A program made the position numbers and the translations under genes. From assembly GCA_016720565.1 (NCBI GenBank), contig JADKKJ010000001.1, forward strand, positions 930,001 to 994,000: DNA of 64,000 nt, written 5' to 3'. Shown piece by piece: positions 26,496-35,800 of the stretch (positions within the stretch are counted from its first letter, which is position 1; every line of letters begins with the position of its first letter). The notes under the pieces are model-generated. The model was not told the origin of the DNA and did not search any database. It was given only the letters and a program-made list of their open reading frames with translations. Source of the DNA: Chitinophagaceae bacterium. Lineage in GTDB: Bacteria > Bacteroidota > Bacteroidia > Chitinophagales > Chitinophagaceae.

Positions 26496-29402
26496 TTATT
26501 GCGAAAGGCTTGCGCCTGTAAAGAATTCAAAAATGCCGGATGAGGTGAATCGCCCGTCAAGTTTTTCACTGCAGCCTGCTACTACGTAGGCAGCCATGGC
26601 CGATATCATGGGTCTGCCGCTGGTATTATAGATAGAATTGGTCACCGGGATGATCTTTCCGGTCTGGGTATTTTGTAAAACGATATTTCCTTTGGCCAAA
26701 CCAAGGTTACCTGCATTGGTATTATAACATACCCATTTCCCATCGTAGCTGATGCCTATCCTTCCCCCCTGTTCGATCGGGCTATCTCCGTCTCCTTCTA
26801 TATTATTAGATGTTACACTGATCCTTCTTACATTAAGGCCATTATTGTTACACATGAAGATATCCTGCATTTTATTATTGTCGCCAGACACCATATTTGT
26901 AGCAGTAGTTGAAAATACAATATCACTTCCCTGCCCTGAGATAGATGCTGAGACTACCCTGCTTGCACTTTCGGTTCCCTGGTCACGGTCGCCACCCCCG
27001 GAGGTATTACTGATCCTTTTTAGAACAGGTATCCCTCTTTTATAAATGAAAATATCCCATAAGCCATTTCTGTCATCCTGCACTAATTTGTCAGAGAAAG
27101 AACAAAAAACAATGATGTTACCGTTGGCTGAAATATCTGGCGCAGCTCCTCCCACACCCTTTCCAGTCCTGGGGTCTTTGGAAAGCAAAGTGAAAGAACC
27201 ATTATCCCAGAGAATGGTATTTACTGTAGAAGTACCTTCCACTCCTGCTACCAAAGTTGAAGCACCGGAACTGAAAACAATACTGGAGCCATCTCCGTCT
27301 ATCCTTGGTTCATAACTTTCCCCATTCCCCCCCTGGCTTACCCAGTTCACACCTGAACCCTCCTTCCAAACATATACATCCCTTACACCGTTATTATCGC
27401 CACCGGCAAGGTTGGTTGCATAGGATTCAAATGCTACTGATCTTCCATCCAGTGATATAGCAGGGGCGAAACTGTTATTATTCCCTTCTGATCCATCCGG
27501 TGCTCTGCTGATCATTTTTGTTGTCCCTGTTTTCATATCCCTTAAATAGACCTGACGATACTTGCCCGAAGAACCATCCAGTCCTGTGCCACTGGAAACA
27601 AAAGCCACATATCTTCCTTCATCCGCCCCTCTACCACCTACTACAGGTGCGGATGTTTCGTAAAATGTATTGGTGATCTTATTATCAGTGCTTCTGCTGG
27701 CCAGCTCAATGGGAGGCTTACAGATTATGGTCAGCTCTGTACTGTCAACAGGCATTGTACCAGAAGCCGCTGGCAGTATGGCGCAATTGCAAGTTGGCGG
27801 GGCGGTTTTAATACTGACCGAATATTGTTCCCCCTCCGCATATTCTCTGGGAAAACGAAAACCGCTGCTACCATTGGCGCCTATGGTAATATTCAATTCT
27901 TCGTTTTTGCCAGACCTTATTGCCAGCCTGGAACCGGCTGTTCCAACAATAGTTCCAGCGATATAATTTTTTAGATTAGTATTCCCCCCGACCGATCCAT
28001 CACCTGGCTTACTGCAACTTAAACGTATGGTAGTATGAAATCCCGTCATCAATACCATCGCTGGTAAATTACACATTCTCGGTCCGGACAATTGCCTTAT
28101 GTGGATCGTATCCCCCTGGTAAAATGAACTATGCGCAAAATAGGTGGGTCGGGTATTTGTTAATTGGTATACCAGGGTATCTTTTTGGCCATCACTACTA
28201 CTTATTTCAAATTGAAATCTTTCATTGCTGGCCAGACTATCGATATCAAGGGCAATATAAAAGCCACAAGAAGCCTTGATCAATCGATTTTGTGTAAATC
28301 TAAACCTGGCCACAGATTGACCATCAAATAAGCAAAGCGTTTCCGACATGGGAGGAGGCCATATGACCACCGTATCTCCTGGTTGAAAATCACCCTGAAA
28401 ATAACCGGTTTGGTTTGGTCCTGTGATGACCAGTAAAGGGAGGGTCTGACCATTTTTCTCACACCTGAAGGTCAGGGTCTTTCCAACAGGTGGGCGGTTC
28501 ACAGTGATACCAACCTTACCAGGTACAACTGCCGCGCAATTCAGGTTTATACGAAGATCCCCCGTATCCGGAACAATATAACTATAGGCAGGGTTGCAGT
28601 TCCTGGGGCCCAGTGACTGATAAAAACGAAGTGTATCGCCCTTACTAAATAATAATGCTGTAGCTACATTCTGGTAATTAGTGGACGTGACAGAAAGGGT
28701 GGTCACCCTCCGGTAATTTTTTTCAATGATGAATTCAAAGTTTTCTCCTGTCCCGGGGGCTGATGTGGTAAGAATGACCTTTCTGTCAGGGCCTGCCGTA
28801 CCGCAATTCAATACCATTGTATTCCCGGTATCCTTAATAACGTATGGAATATCGTAGGAGCAGAAGCGTGGAACCTGGTCCCTGGTCGAGACTTCTATCA
28901 GATCCCCTTTTCGGAAAAGTGTAGCAAATCTTGCTGTCTTCTGGTTGTAGTTTAGCTGGATCGTATCCCAGGGCCTGCCACTAAGAAAATATTTAAATAC
29001 TTCTCCGGGAATTATATTATCGATCCTGATAAAAAAAGGATGGGTTGGCTGTTCCGTTGGTGGCGAACCGCAGGCCAGGTCGATGATCACATCTGCATTC
29101 GTGAAATGCGCCACACCGCTGTTATTGCCATTGTATAAACAGGTGCGAGGTGAAATGCCTGCCTGGGGCATAAAAAATACAGAGGCTCCTGCAGGTTCGG
29201 TCCAGGGACAATAAACAACCCCGGACTGGTCAATAGATAATAAATATGGTTCGCCCCAACCCGGATCGCCCGGAGGCATATTAACCCTTACCCAAAATTG
29301 TTCCCCGGGTTGGATATTAGCTACCCTGAAGCCAAGCCGATATTGGGATTGGCCAATAAAAAAACAAAGCAGGCCTGCAAAAAGGAATAATATTTTTCTC
29401 AT
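26496..29402 (-). CDS. Secreted protein: six Cys-repeat modules plus TolB-like beta-propeller
   Basis: A 968-residue exported protein (signal peptide MRKILFLFAGLLCFFIGQSQ). Residues about 20-560 form six tandem modules of 80-95 residues. Each ends in a cysteine before a strand and a final [LI]xxxC (PRTC...DLAC, PRFC...LNC, PRNC...LNC, ETLC...ASC, PRMC...LSC, PPTC...IIC). Module 6 resembles a widespread exported repeat with AxGSFTF and a closing VTVTC pattern. Residues about 580-960 hold a PD40/TolB-like propeller with repeated SPDGR-like motifs (APAISLDGRSVAFES, APDISANGNIIVFCS, IGISYDGKWVCYN). There is no T9SS C-terminal domain. First gene of its operon. Confidence 0.8.
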   Translation of the reverse strand: MRKILFLFAGLLCFFIGQSQYRLGFRVANIQPGEQFWVRVNMPPGDPGWGEPYLLSIDQSGVVYCPWTEPAGASVFFMPQAGISPRTCLYNGNNSGVAHFTNADVIIDLACGSPPTEQPTHPFFIRIDNIIPGEVFKYFLSGRPWDTIQLNYNQKTARFATLFRKGDLIEVSTRDQVPRFCSYDIPYVIKDTGNTMVLNCGTAGPDRKVILTTSAPGTGENFEFIIEKNYRRVTTLSVTSTNYQNVATALLFSKGDTLRFYQSLGPRNCNPAYSYIVPDTGDLRINLNCAAVVPGKVGITVNRPPVGKTLTFRCEKNGQTLPLLVITGPNQTGYFQGDFQPGDTVVIWPPPMSETLCLFDGQSVARFRFTQNRLIKASCGFYIALDIDSLASNERFQFEISSSDGQKDTLVYQLTNTRPTYFAHSSFYQGDTIHIRQLSGPRMCNLPAMVLMTGFHTTIRLSCSKPGDGSVGGNTNLKNYIAGTIVGTAGSRLAIRSGKNEELNITIGANGSSGFRFPREYAEGEQYSVSIKTAPPTCNCAILPAASGTMPVDSTELTIICKPPIELASRSTDNKITNTFYETSAPVVGGRGADEGRYVAFVSSGTGLDGSSGKYRQVYLRDMKTGTTKMISRAPDGSEGNNNSFAPAISLDGRSVAFESYATNLAGGDNNGVRDVYVWKEGSGVNWVSQGGNGESYEPRIDGDGSSIVFSSGASTLVAGVEGTSTVNTILWDNGSFTLLSKDPRTGKGVGGAAPDISANGNIIVFCSFSDKLVQDDRNGLWDIFIYKRGIPVLKRISNTSGGGDRDQGTESASRVVSASISGQGSDIVFSTTATNMVSGDNNKMQDIFMCNNNGLNVRRISVTSNNIEGDGDSPIEQGGRIGISYDGKWVCYNTNAGNLGLAKGNIVLQNTQTGKIIPVTNSIYNTSGRPMISAMAAYVVAGCSEKLDGRFTSSGIFEFFTGASLSQ

Positions 29403-29666
29403 ATAAAACCAATTCTAACTAAAATAAGCAAATACAATTTCCCAGAGCCTGTTTTATAACAAATACAAACCTGAATTAAACCAGGCGATTTTCGCCCCCC
29501 TAATAACAGGATATTTCAACCGTCTTTTTGCCAATCCATCCCTTGATTGCCTCCGTTCATACATCGGGCTTCCCCCGGGAAATGGAAAAATGTAACCTTT
29601 GGCTACCTGGGGCGTCTTATTTCGGAAAGGTTGTTAAAAAAGACAAAAACAGCAGTCGGAATAACC

Positions 29667-29692
29667 TTCGTACGAAAAAGGTCGTATATTCG
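29667..29692 (+). promoter_or_regulatory. Promoter and candidate BlaI operator
   Basis: A TATATTCG -7-like element (29685-29692) lies 18 nt before the blaI ATG. Just upstream and overlapping it are two dyads: the perfect palindrome TTCGTACGAA (29667-29676) and TACGA-N6-TCGTA (29671-29686). Their position inside the promoter fits autorepression by the BlaI-type product. Confidence 0.5.
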
Positions 29693-29710
29693 GGTATAAA
29701 TTGGATAAAT

Positions 29711-30100
29711 ATGTCATCCCTGAAACTTATTAAACCTACTGAAAGTGAACTGGAGATCCTGCAGATACTCTGGAAGAACGGACTGGCCACGGTACGCGAA
29801 GTGCATGAAGAGCTGGCCGCCACCAAGGATGTAGGCTACACTACCACCCTCAAACTGATGCAGATCATGAATGAAAAAGGGATCGTGAAAAGAGATGATT
29901 CCATGCGTACCCACGTATACCAGGCAGCAGTAAATAAAGAAAAAACACAGAAGCATCTTTTAGGTAAAATGATCGATAATCTTTTTGGCGGATCCCCCAC
30001 CCAATTGGTGATCCAGGCTCTTGGAGATGAGAAACACAAGGCTAGTAAAGAAGAGCTGGAGAAGATCCAGGCCCTTCTCGACAGCCTGAAGAAACCGTAA
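29711..30100 (+). CDS. BlaI/MecI/CopY-family transcriptional repressor
   Basis: A 129-residue winged-helix repressor. The recognition region reads ELEILQILWKNGLATVREVHEELAATKDVGYTTTLKLMQIMNEKG, followed by a dimerisation tail (HLLGKMIDNLFGGSPTQLVIQAL). Family members are inactivated by proteolysis linked to the M56 membrane protease encoded next door. The frame is open upstream to 29528, but the candidate promoter at 29685 and the conserved N-terminus MSSLKLIKPTESELE place the start at 29711. The M56 gene begins 12 nt downstream. Confidence 0.92.
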   Translation: MSSLKLIKPTESELEILQILWKNGLATVREVHEELAATKDVGYTTTLKLMQIMNEKGIVKRDDSMRTHVYQAAVNKEKTQKHLLGKMIDNLFGGSPTQLVIQALGDEKHKASKEELEKIQALLDSLKKP

Positions 30101-30112
30101 AACCAACCAACA

Positions 30113-31786
30113 ATGACCGAAGCCATTTTTTTGCAGGCGCTGGGCTGGGCTATATTTAATAGTCTCTGGCAACTGGCCTTTCTCTGGGTGATCTACCAGG
30201 TTAGCCTGGCTGTATATCCTTCTATGAAGGCTGGCCTTCGCAGCCAGCTGGCCTCAGGACTACTGGCAGGCGGATTTTTCTGGTTTATTTTTACGCTGGT
30301 TTCAGGACTGAAAAATAAAGCCAGTCTTGCCCATATTTTCTCTGCAAGTACCCAGTCTGATTCCCTGCTGGGTATGATCAACCATTACATCCAGGTCTCA
30401 CTTCCCTATGCATCTATAGCCTACCTGGCTTTGCTTATTCTACCTATATTAAGGTTTACCCGTAATTACCGTTATGTCCAGGTGATCCGCCATAATGGCC
30501 TTCATAAGATCGCCCCTGAATGGCGCCTGTTTGTAGACCGTATATCCCAGCATATGGGCATCAAAAAAAAGGTGCAAATATGGGTCTCAGAATGGGTAAA
30601 CTCTCCAGTTACCATCGGGTTTTTGAAACCCGTTATCCTTGTACCTATTGCGGCAGTAAATCACCTCAGCACTTCACAATTGGAGGCCATTCTGCTACAT
30701 GAGATCTCGCATATTCAGAAAATGGATTATCTCATCAACCTTTTGATGAACTGCATCCGGGTGGTCCTTTACTTCAACCCTTTTGCCAACGCTTTTATTC
30801 GCATCGTGGAGACTGAAAGGGAGAAAAGTTGCGATGAAATGGTCCTTCAATTTGAATATGCTTCCCATGATTATGCCACTGCCCTGCTAACTCTGGAGAA
30901 AATGACAAGACCTAACCAGGTGCTGGTGCTGGCTGCTACTGGTAAAAATGAGCTTTTATCAAGGGTGGAAGAAATGTTGGGCATACGCAAAAAAGAGAGA
31001 TTTGACATGCGCCGCGCCATGGCTATTTGTATCGGGTTGCTTTCTATTATCTGTGTGAATGCGCTGACCGTTATTACCAAGGAAAATAAACCGGATACCG
31101 AAAATGTATATGCTACAGACATGGAATCTGCGGGGGTAAATAACCTTGCTTCTGTAAGCGAACAGCCAGAACAGATAATTACCAATGCCATCAGGCAAAG
31201 CCCTGCCATTTCAAAACCGGCAGAGCGTCTAGCAATAAAGCCATCGCCGCTACCCGCTCCTCCCGGTGATCCTGGATATAAGTTGGTGAACTATTCTATA
31301 CCAATGGTCACTGAAGCGGTTTTGAGCAAAACACAGGAACTCCAGGTGAAACAAGCCATGGCTACTTCTAAAAAATTGCTGGAGAATGTACAGGTAATGC
31401 AAATGGAAAAAAACCTGGCCGATGCATTTAGCCAGCAGGAAAAAGAAGCGTTGAAAAAAGAATGGCGCCAGGAAATGAATAAACTTGACTGGGGCAAACT
31501 GGAAAATAAACTACGATCTGCCTATGAGCAGGTTGACTGGAACCGTGTAAACCTTCAGCTTAACAGCGCGATCAGGCAAATGCAGGCCGATAGCCTGATC
31601 AATGTTTATACCAAGGCCATCTGTGAACTGAATATGGTGCAGAAGCAACTGAATGAAGATTCCCTGACGGCCATTCCGGACACGGATGTTACACTGAAAG
31701 TGATCGCCAACAAACAAAAAATGATCGAGAAAGCGCTTAACCAGCTTAAAACGGTTAGCACTAACAAGAAGGTGATCCGTTTATGA
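30113..31786 (+). CDS. M56 (BlaR1-like) membrane metallopeptidase sensor
   Basis: A 557-residue sensor protease. Three N-terminal membrane helices (about 8-30, 48-66, 97-113) lead to the zinc protease domain with HEISH (196-200) and the downstream acidic REKSCDEMV. A fourth membrane helix is at about 298-316. The external part (317-557) is not a penicillin-binding domain: it begins with a Pro-rich linker and becomes a long charged helix with the repeated pattern DWGKLENKLRSAYEQVDW. It probably cleaves or unlocks the BlaI-type repressor in response to an unknown envelope signal. Its stop is fused to the convergent porP-like stop in TGATCA. Confidence 0.9.
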   Translation: MTEAIFLQALGWAIFNSLWQLAFLWVIYQVSLAVYPSMKAGLRSQLASGLLAGGFFWFIFTLVSGLKNKASLAHIFSASTQSDSLLGMINHYIQVSLPYASIAYLALLILPILRFTRNYRYVQVIRHNGLHKIAPEWRLFVDRISQHMGIKKKVQIWVSEWVNSPVTIGFLKPVILVPIAAVNHLSTSQLEAILLHEISHIQKMDYLINLLMNCIRVVLYFNPFANAFIRIVETEREKSCDEMVLQFEYASHDYATALLTLEKMTRPNQVLVLAATGKNELLSRVEEMLGIRKKERFDMRRAMAICIGLLSIICVNALTVITKENKPDTENVYATDMESAGVNNLASVSEQPEQIITNAIRQSPAISKPAERLAIKPSPLPAPPGDPGYKLVNYSIPMVTEAVLSKTQELQVKQAMATSKKLLENVQVMQMEKNLADAFSQQEKEALKKEWRQEMNKLDWGKLENKLRSAYEQVDWNRVNLQLNSAIRQMQADSLINVYTKAICELNMVQKQLNEDSLTAIPDTDVTLKVIANKQKMIEKALNQLKTVSTNKKVIRL

Positions 31787-32833
31787 TCAATAACAACGGG
31801 GGCATTTTTCGCTGTATTTATTTCCCAGCATAAATCCGAATACCACTTCGTGCGTTCCTTTATTGAAGGAGCTTAAGATATTCCCAGACGTTTGCTTATC
31901 GTAGGAATAACTAACGTTAAACGTATTGCTCACATTCAATCCCAGCATACCTGCAAATCCATCCTGGTAACGGTAACTGGTACCCAGCCACAACAAATCG
32001 CGGAACTGGAATTTCACATTGGCCTCTGGTTGAAATTCCCTGATCGAACTTCCCTTGATATATTTTACCATCAGCGATGGGATCATATTTATGTCATCGC
32101 TGAGCATAAAGCGATAGCCTGCGGTTAGAAATACGTGAGGCACAAACCTGCTTTTCTGCAGGATGGCGGTATTATTATCCACGAAGTTGATGGTCTGTGG
32201 TATTACCTGCTGCACAGAGAACCCAATAAAATAATCCCTTGAATAAAGCCATAGCCCTGCAGCCATGGTTGGCTTTATCTTTCCCAGTATTCCATTGGAC
32301 AGGTTACCTGTAGCCGGATCATAGGGATCCCCCGCCCCCGAGAAATCTGTTTTAGAACGATCAAGGCTGATCTTGGTAAAGCCTGCAGAAAATCCTCCTG
32401 CCAGGTTAGTGGTTGGATTCAATCCTAAATGATAGGCATAAGAAGCCGAGGCTGAAAAGAAACTGTAATTTCCAGTACGGTCATTAATGATGGTCGCGCC
32501 GATGCCATGGTGGGGCTCTGCAGCAGTATAAGATTCCCAATATGCCCGGCCTCTTGGGTTTGAACCCGGCACCTGGAATGAGGTGGAAGAAGTTCGATAA
32601 TCATTTTTGCCAATAGGCCCCTGGATGGATAAATAAGTGGTCATAGGCGCACCATTGATGCCTACCCACTGATCCCTGACCGACATCTTCAGATCCGTAT
32701 AATTATCTATACCCGCAAGGGCAGGATTAATTATAAAAGGATTCACCACGTATTGGGTATAATGTGGTTTTTGCTGGGCCTCTGCACCCAGCATTATCAG
32801 CACCGCCCATAAACTTGCTACTACACGTTTCAT
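31787..32833 (-). CDS. PorP/SprF family type IX secretion membrane protein
   Basis: A 348-residue outer-membrane protein with a signal peptide (ending AEAQQ) and the family opening KPHYTQYVVNPFIINPALAGIDNYTDLKMSVRDQW. The rest is beta-barrel-like with alternating aromatic strands, ending in a cysteine-containing KYSEKCPRCY. PorP/SprF paralogues are typically encoded next to large proteins with a type B T9SS C-terminal domain and are needed for their export or anchoring. That is the case here: the giant gene ends 5 nt upstream. Confidence 0.93.
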   Translation of the reverse strand: MKRVVASLWAVLIMLGAEAQQKPHYTQYVVNPFIINPALAGIDNYTDLKMSVRDQWVGINGAPMTTYLSIQGPIGKNDYRTSSTSFQVPGSNPRGRAYWESYTAAEPHHGIGATIINDRTGNYSFFSASASYAYHLGLNPTTNLAGGFSAGFTKISLDRSKTDFSGAGDPYDPATGNLSNGILGKIKPTMAAGLWLYSRDYFIGFSVQQVIPQTINFVDNNTAILQKSRFVPHVFLTAGYRFMLSDDINMIPSLMVKYIKGSSIREFQPEANVKFQFRDLLWLGTSYRYQDGFAGMLGLNVSNTFNVSYSYDKQTSGNILSSFNKGTHEVVFGFMLGNKYSEKCPRCY

Positions 32834-32838
32834 AAATG

Positions 32839-35800
32839 TTACCTTATTATATCCACAAAACCGGTGATCTTAGGGCGACCATTCTTAGGATCAACCACAT
32901 AATAATATGTTCCTAAAGGAGCATCTTTTCCATTCACTTTTCCATCCCATGGTTTAGTATACCCAACAGAATGATATACCAGTTGTCCATACCGGTTTAC
33001 TATATCGACGGTGCAACCGGGATAACTCTCGAGGTATTTGATCTCCCAAATGTCATGAAGTCCATCTCCATTCGGACTAAATATATTAGGGATATCGGGT
33101 TTCTTAAGCACCTTGATAAACACATCATCGCTTTTCGTACATCCTTTATTGGTTGTAACCGTAAGCAGATAGGTTTTGTCATCCGGAGGCCTTGCTACAG
33201 GTTCTTTTACCGAAGGATTGTCAAGGTAATTGGGTGGTGTCCAACTATAGGTAACCGGCATGGTTGGATTCATTTGAGGTGTGAGTTGCACCTGCCCACC
33301 TTCCAGCATCAATTTATCAGGCCCCGCATTTACGATCGGATATGGATTGATGGAAACCTGTTTGGTGATTACATTACTCTTACAATTAATACTATTGATT
33401 ATATAATGGCTCACATTATACACATTAGCGGCGCCATAAGTGTAGGTGAAACCTGAGGTGGTCCTGGTATTTCCATCATCCATGGTCCAGTTATAGGAAG
33501 CAATGGTTCCTTCCACCGGATTGGAATTCGTGTTGAACGTGATAGAACCACCCACGCAAACATCCACTTTATCTGTGGTGAAATCCGCGATCGGCTGAGG
33601 ATGGATAGAATTCAAAATAATACTGGTATCATGTACACAACCTGCCCCGCTGGTCACCTGCAGGTTGATGGTATAAGGACCAACAGCTGTATAAGTATGG
33701 GATGGGTCTTGCAGGGAAGAGTTATTAACAGGTCCGCTGCCTGGATCTCCAAAACTCCAGAGATAAGAGAAGGAGGATTCTGTATTATCCGGTATAGTGG
33801 AGGTGTTGGTGAAGTTGATCACCGTATTAGGTAAACAGCTAACTGCAGGGAAACTAAAATTAGGACGGGCCAGTGGCTTGATGGTTACCGGTATTTGTTT
33901 GGCAACACTTCTGCAGGAATTGCTGGTGACCACATTCAGTTTAACATTGAAGGTTCCATAGGAATTGAACGTATGATTTATTGGAGCTCCTGAACCTACA
34001 GTAACAACTGGGCTGCCGTCACCAAAGTCCCAAACCCATTGAACCAGGCTTCCTTCAGAAGAAGATGAATTATTAGTGAATACTACTGGTTGTTTTTCAC
34101 AGGCGGGTGAGCTTACTGAGAAATCAGCCACTGCTGCAGCATAAACATGAATGGTCTGGAACGCACTGTCCAAACATCCTGCTGCCGTTGAGGCATACAT
34201 AAAACGGATAGTATGCGTACCCGGGCCGGCCAGCGCCGGATTAAACAAACCAGAGCCATTTACACCCGGGCCACTGAATACACCTGTACCAGGCACCCCT
34301 CCTATTTCAGTTGCCTGCGTGATCTGGTAAGGAGCCGCATCCAGGCAAATATCAGGGATCGCATTGAACTGAACTTTTGGCGCCGCATGCAGCGTGATCG
34401 TTTTGAATTTATCATTTACACATATCCCCCCTGAATAAGCACGATATCTTATCGTCACCGTTTTCGTCAGCGGAGCCTGAAACGGCGGATATAAATGTCT
34501 ATAGATCTTACCGGTAGTAGGAACATTATCTGTTACAAATACACCTGGCTGGTTCACATTATCCCAATAGATCTCCACTTTGGTAATGGTTCCGGGAGAA
34601 ACAGAAGATGCTTCGGCAATGGATACAGAATCATTCACACAAAGTGCTGCAGGATTCTGCACCGTGAAATCTGCCTGCGGGAAACTTCCATTCACAAATA
34701 TGCTCTGGTTGATCGTATCCCTGCATCCTTTATTAGAGATAGCGATCTGTTGAATAGTAAATGAACCTGTACCGCTGAATGTATGTCCCGGGTTTTGCAG
34801 GTTGGACAGATTTAGAGCTCCTGTAGATGGGTCACCAAAATCCCAGGCCCATGCGTTCATAAAGTCAGGAGGATTCACTTTTGAAGTATCTGTGAAAAGG
34901 GCATTCTGATCATTCAAACATACTTCAGGGGCTATAAAACCTGCCAGGGGACGAAGATTAACCACCACCTGCCTTGCCGGTCCTGTACTTACACAACCTT
35001 TATCACTTGTTACAACCAGCGATACATTATAAGTGCCAGCAGTAGCAAAAGCATGAGATGGGTTCTGCAGAGAAGAAAGGTTAGCAGGGCCGCTGGCCGG
35101 ATCGCCAAAATTCCAGGCCCAGGTAGTGAGTACCCCCGTATTAGGCGTTGAATTATCGGTAAAGCTGATGGTCCTTGTTTCGCAAACAGGTGCGTTTGTA
35201 CTGAAATTACTGGTAGGCAGTTCATCTACTGTAATGGTGCCGGTTTTAGAGGCTGGCTGACAAATACCAGTGGCTGTCACTGTATAATTGAATACGCCTG
35301 CAAGAGTTGGTGATCCGCTGATGGTAAACACACCGGCGTTATATGAACCGGTGACGCCTGGAGGAAGACCGGTAACGCTTGCATTGTTGCCTGTACCACC
35401 CACTGAATAAATAATATTGAGTAGCGTTGAGTTCTTACAAAGTTCCTGCGCAGCTGTTGGTGCTGGAGATGTCAGTGTAATAGATGCATCCACATTCACC
35501 GTAATGGTACCTGTTGCGGTTGGATTTACACAGGGACCCGTACTGGTTACTGTATAATTAAAGGTTCCGGCCACGGTTGGTGTTCCGGAAATTGTCAATA
35601 CGCCTGCCGCAAAATTTCCTGTAACACCAGCTGGCAGTCCGCTTACAGAAGCTGTTGTAGAACTACCGGTAAGGGCGTAGGTGATCGTTGCGATCGGAGT
35701 ATTTACGCAAAGGGTTTGATTATTTGTCCCTGCCGGGGAAGTAAGTGTTATCACCCCATCACCGGTAACAGTAACAGTACCAGTGGCAGTTGGGTTTCCG

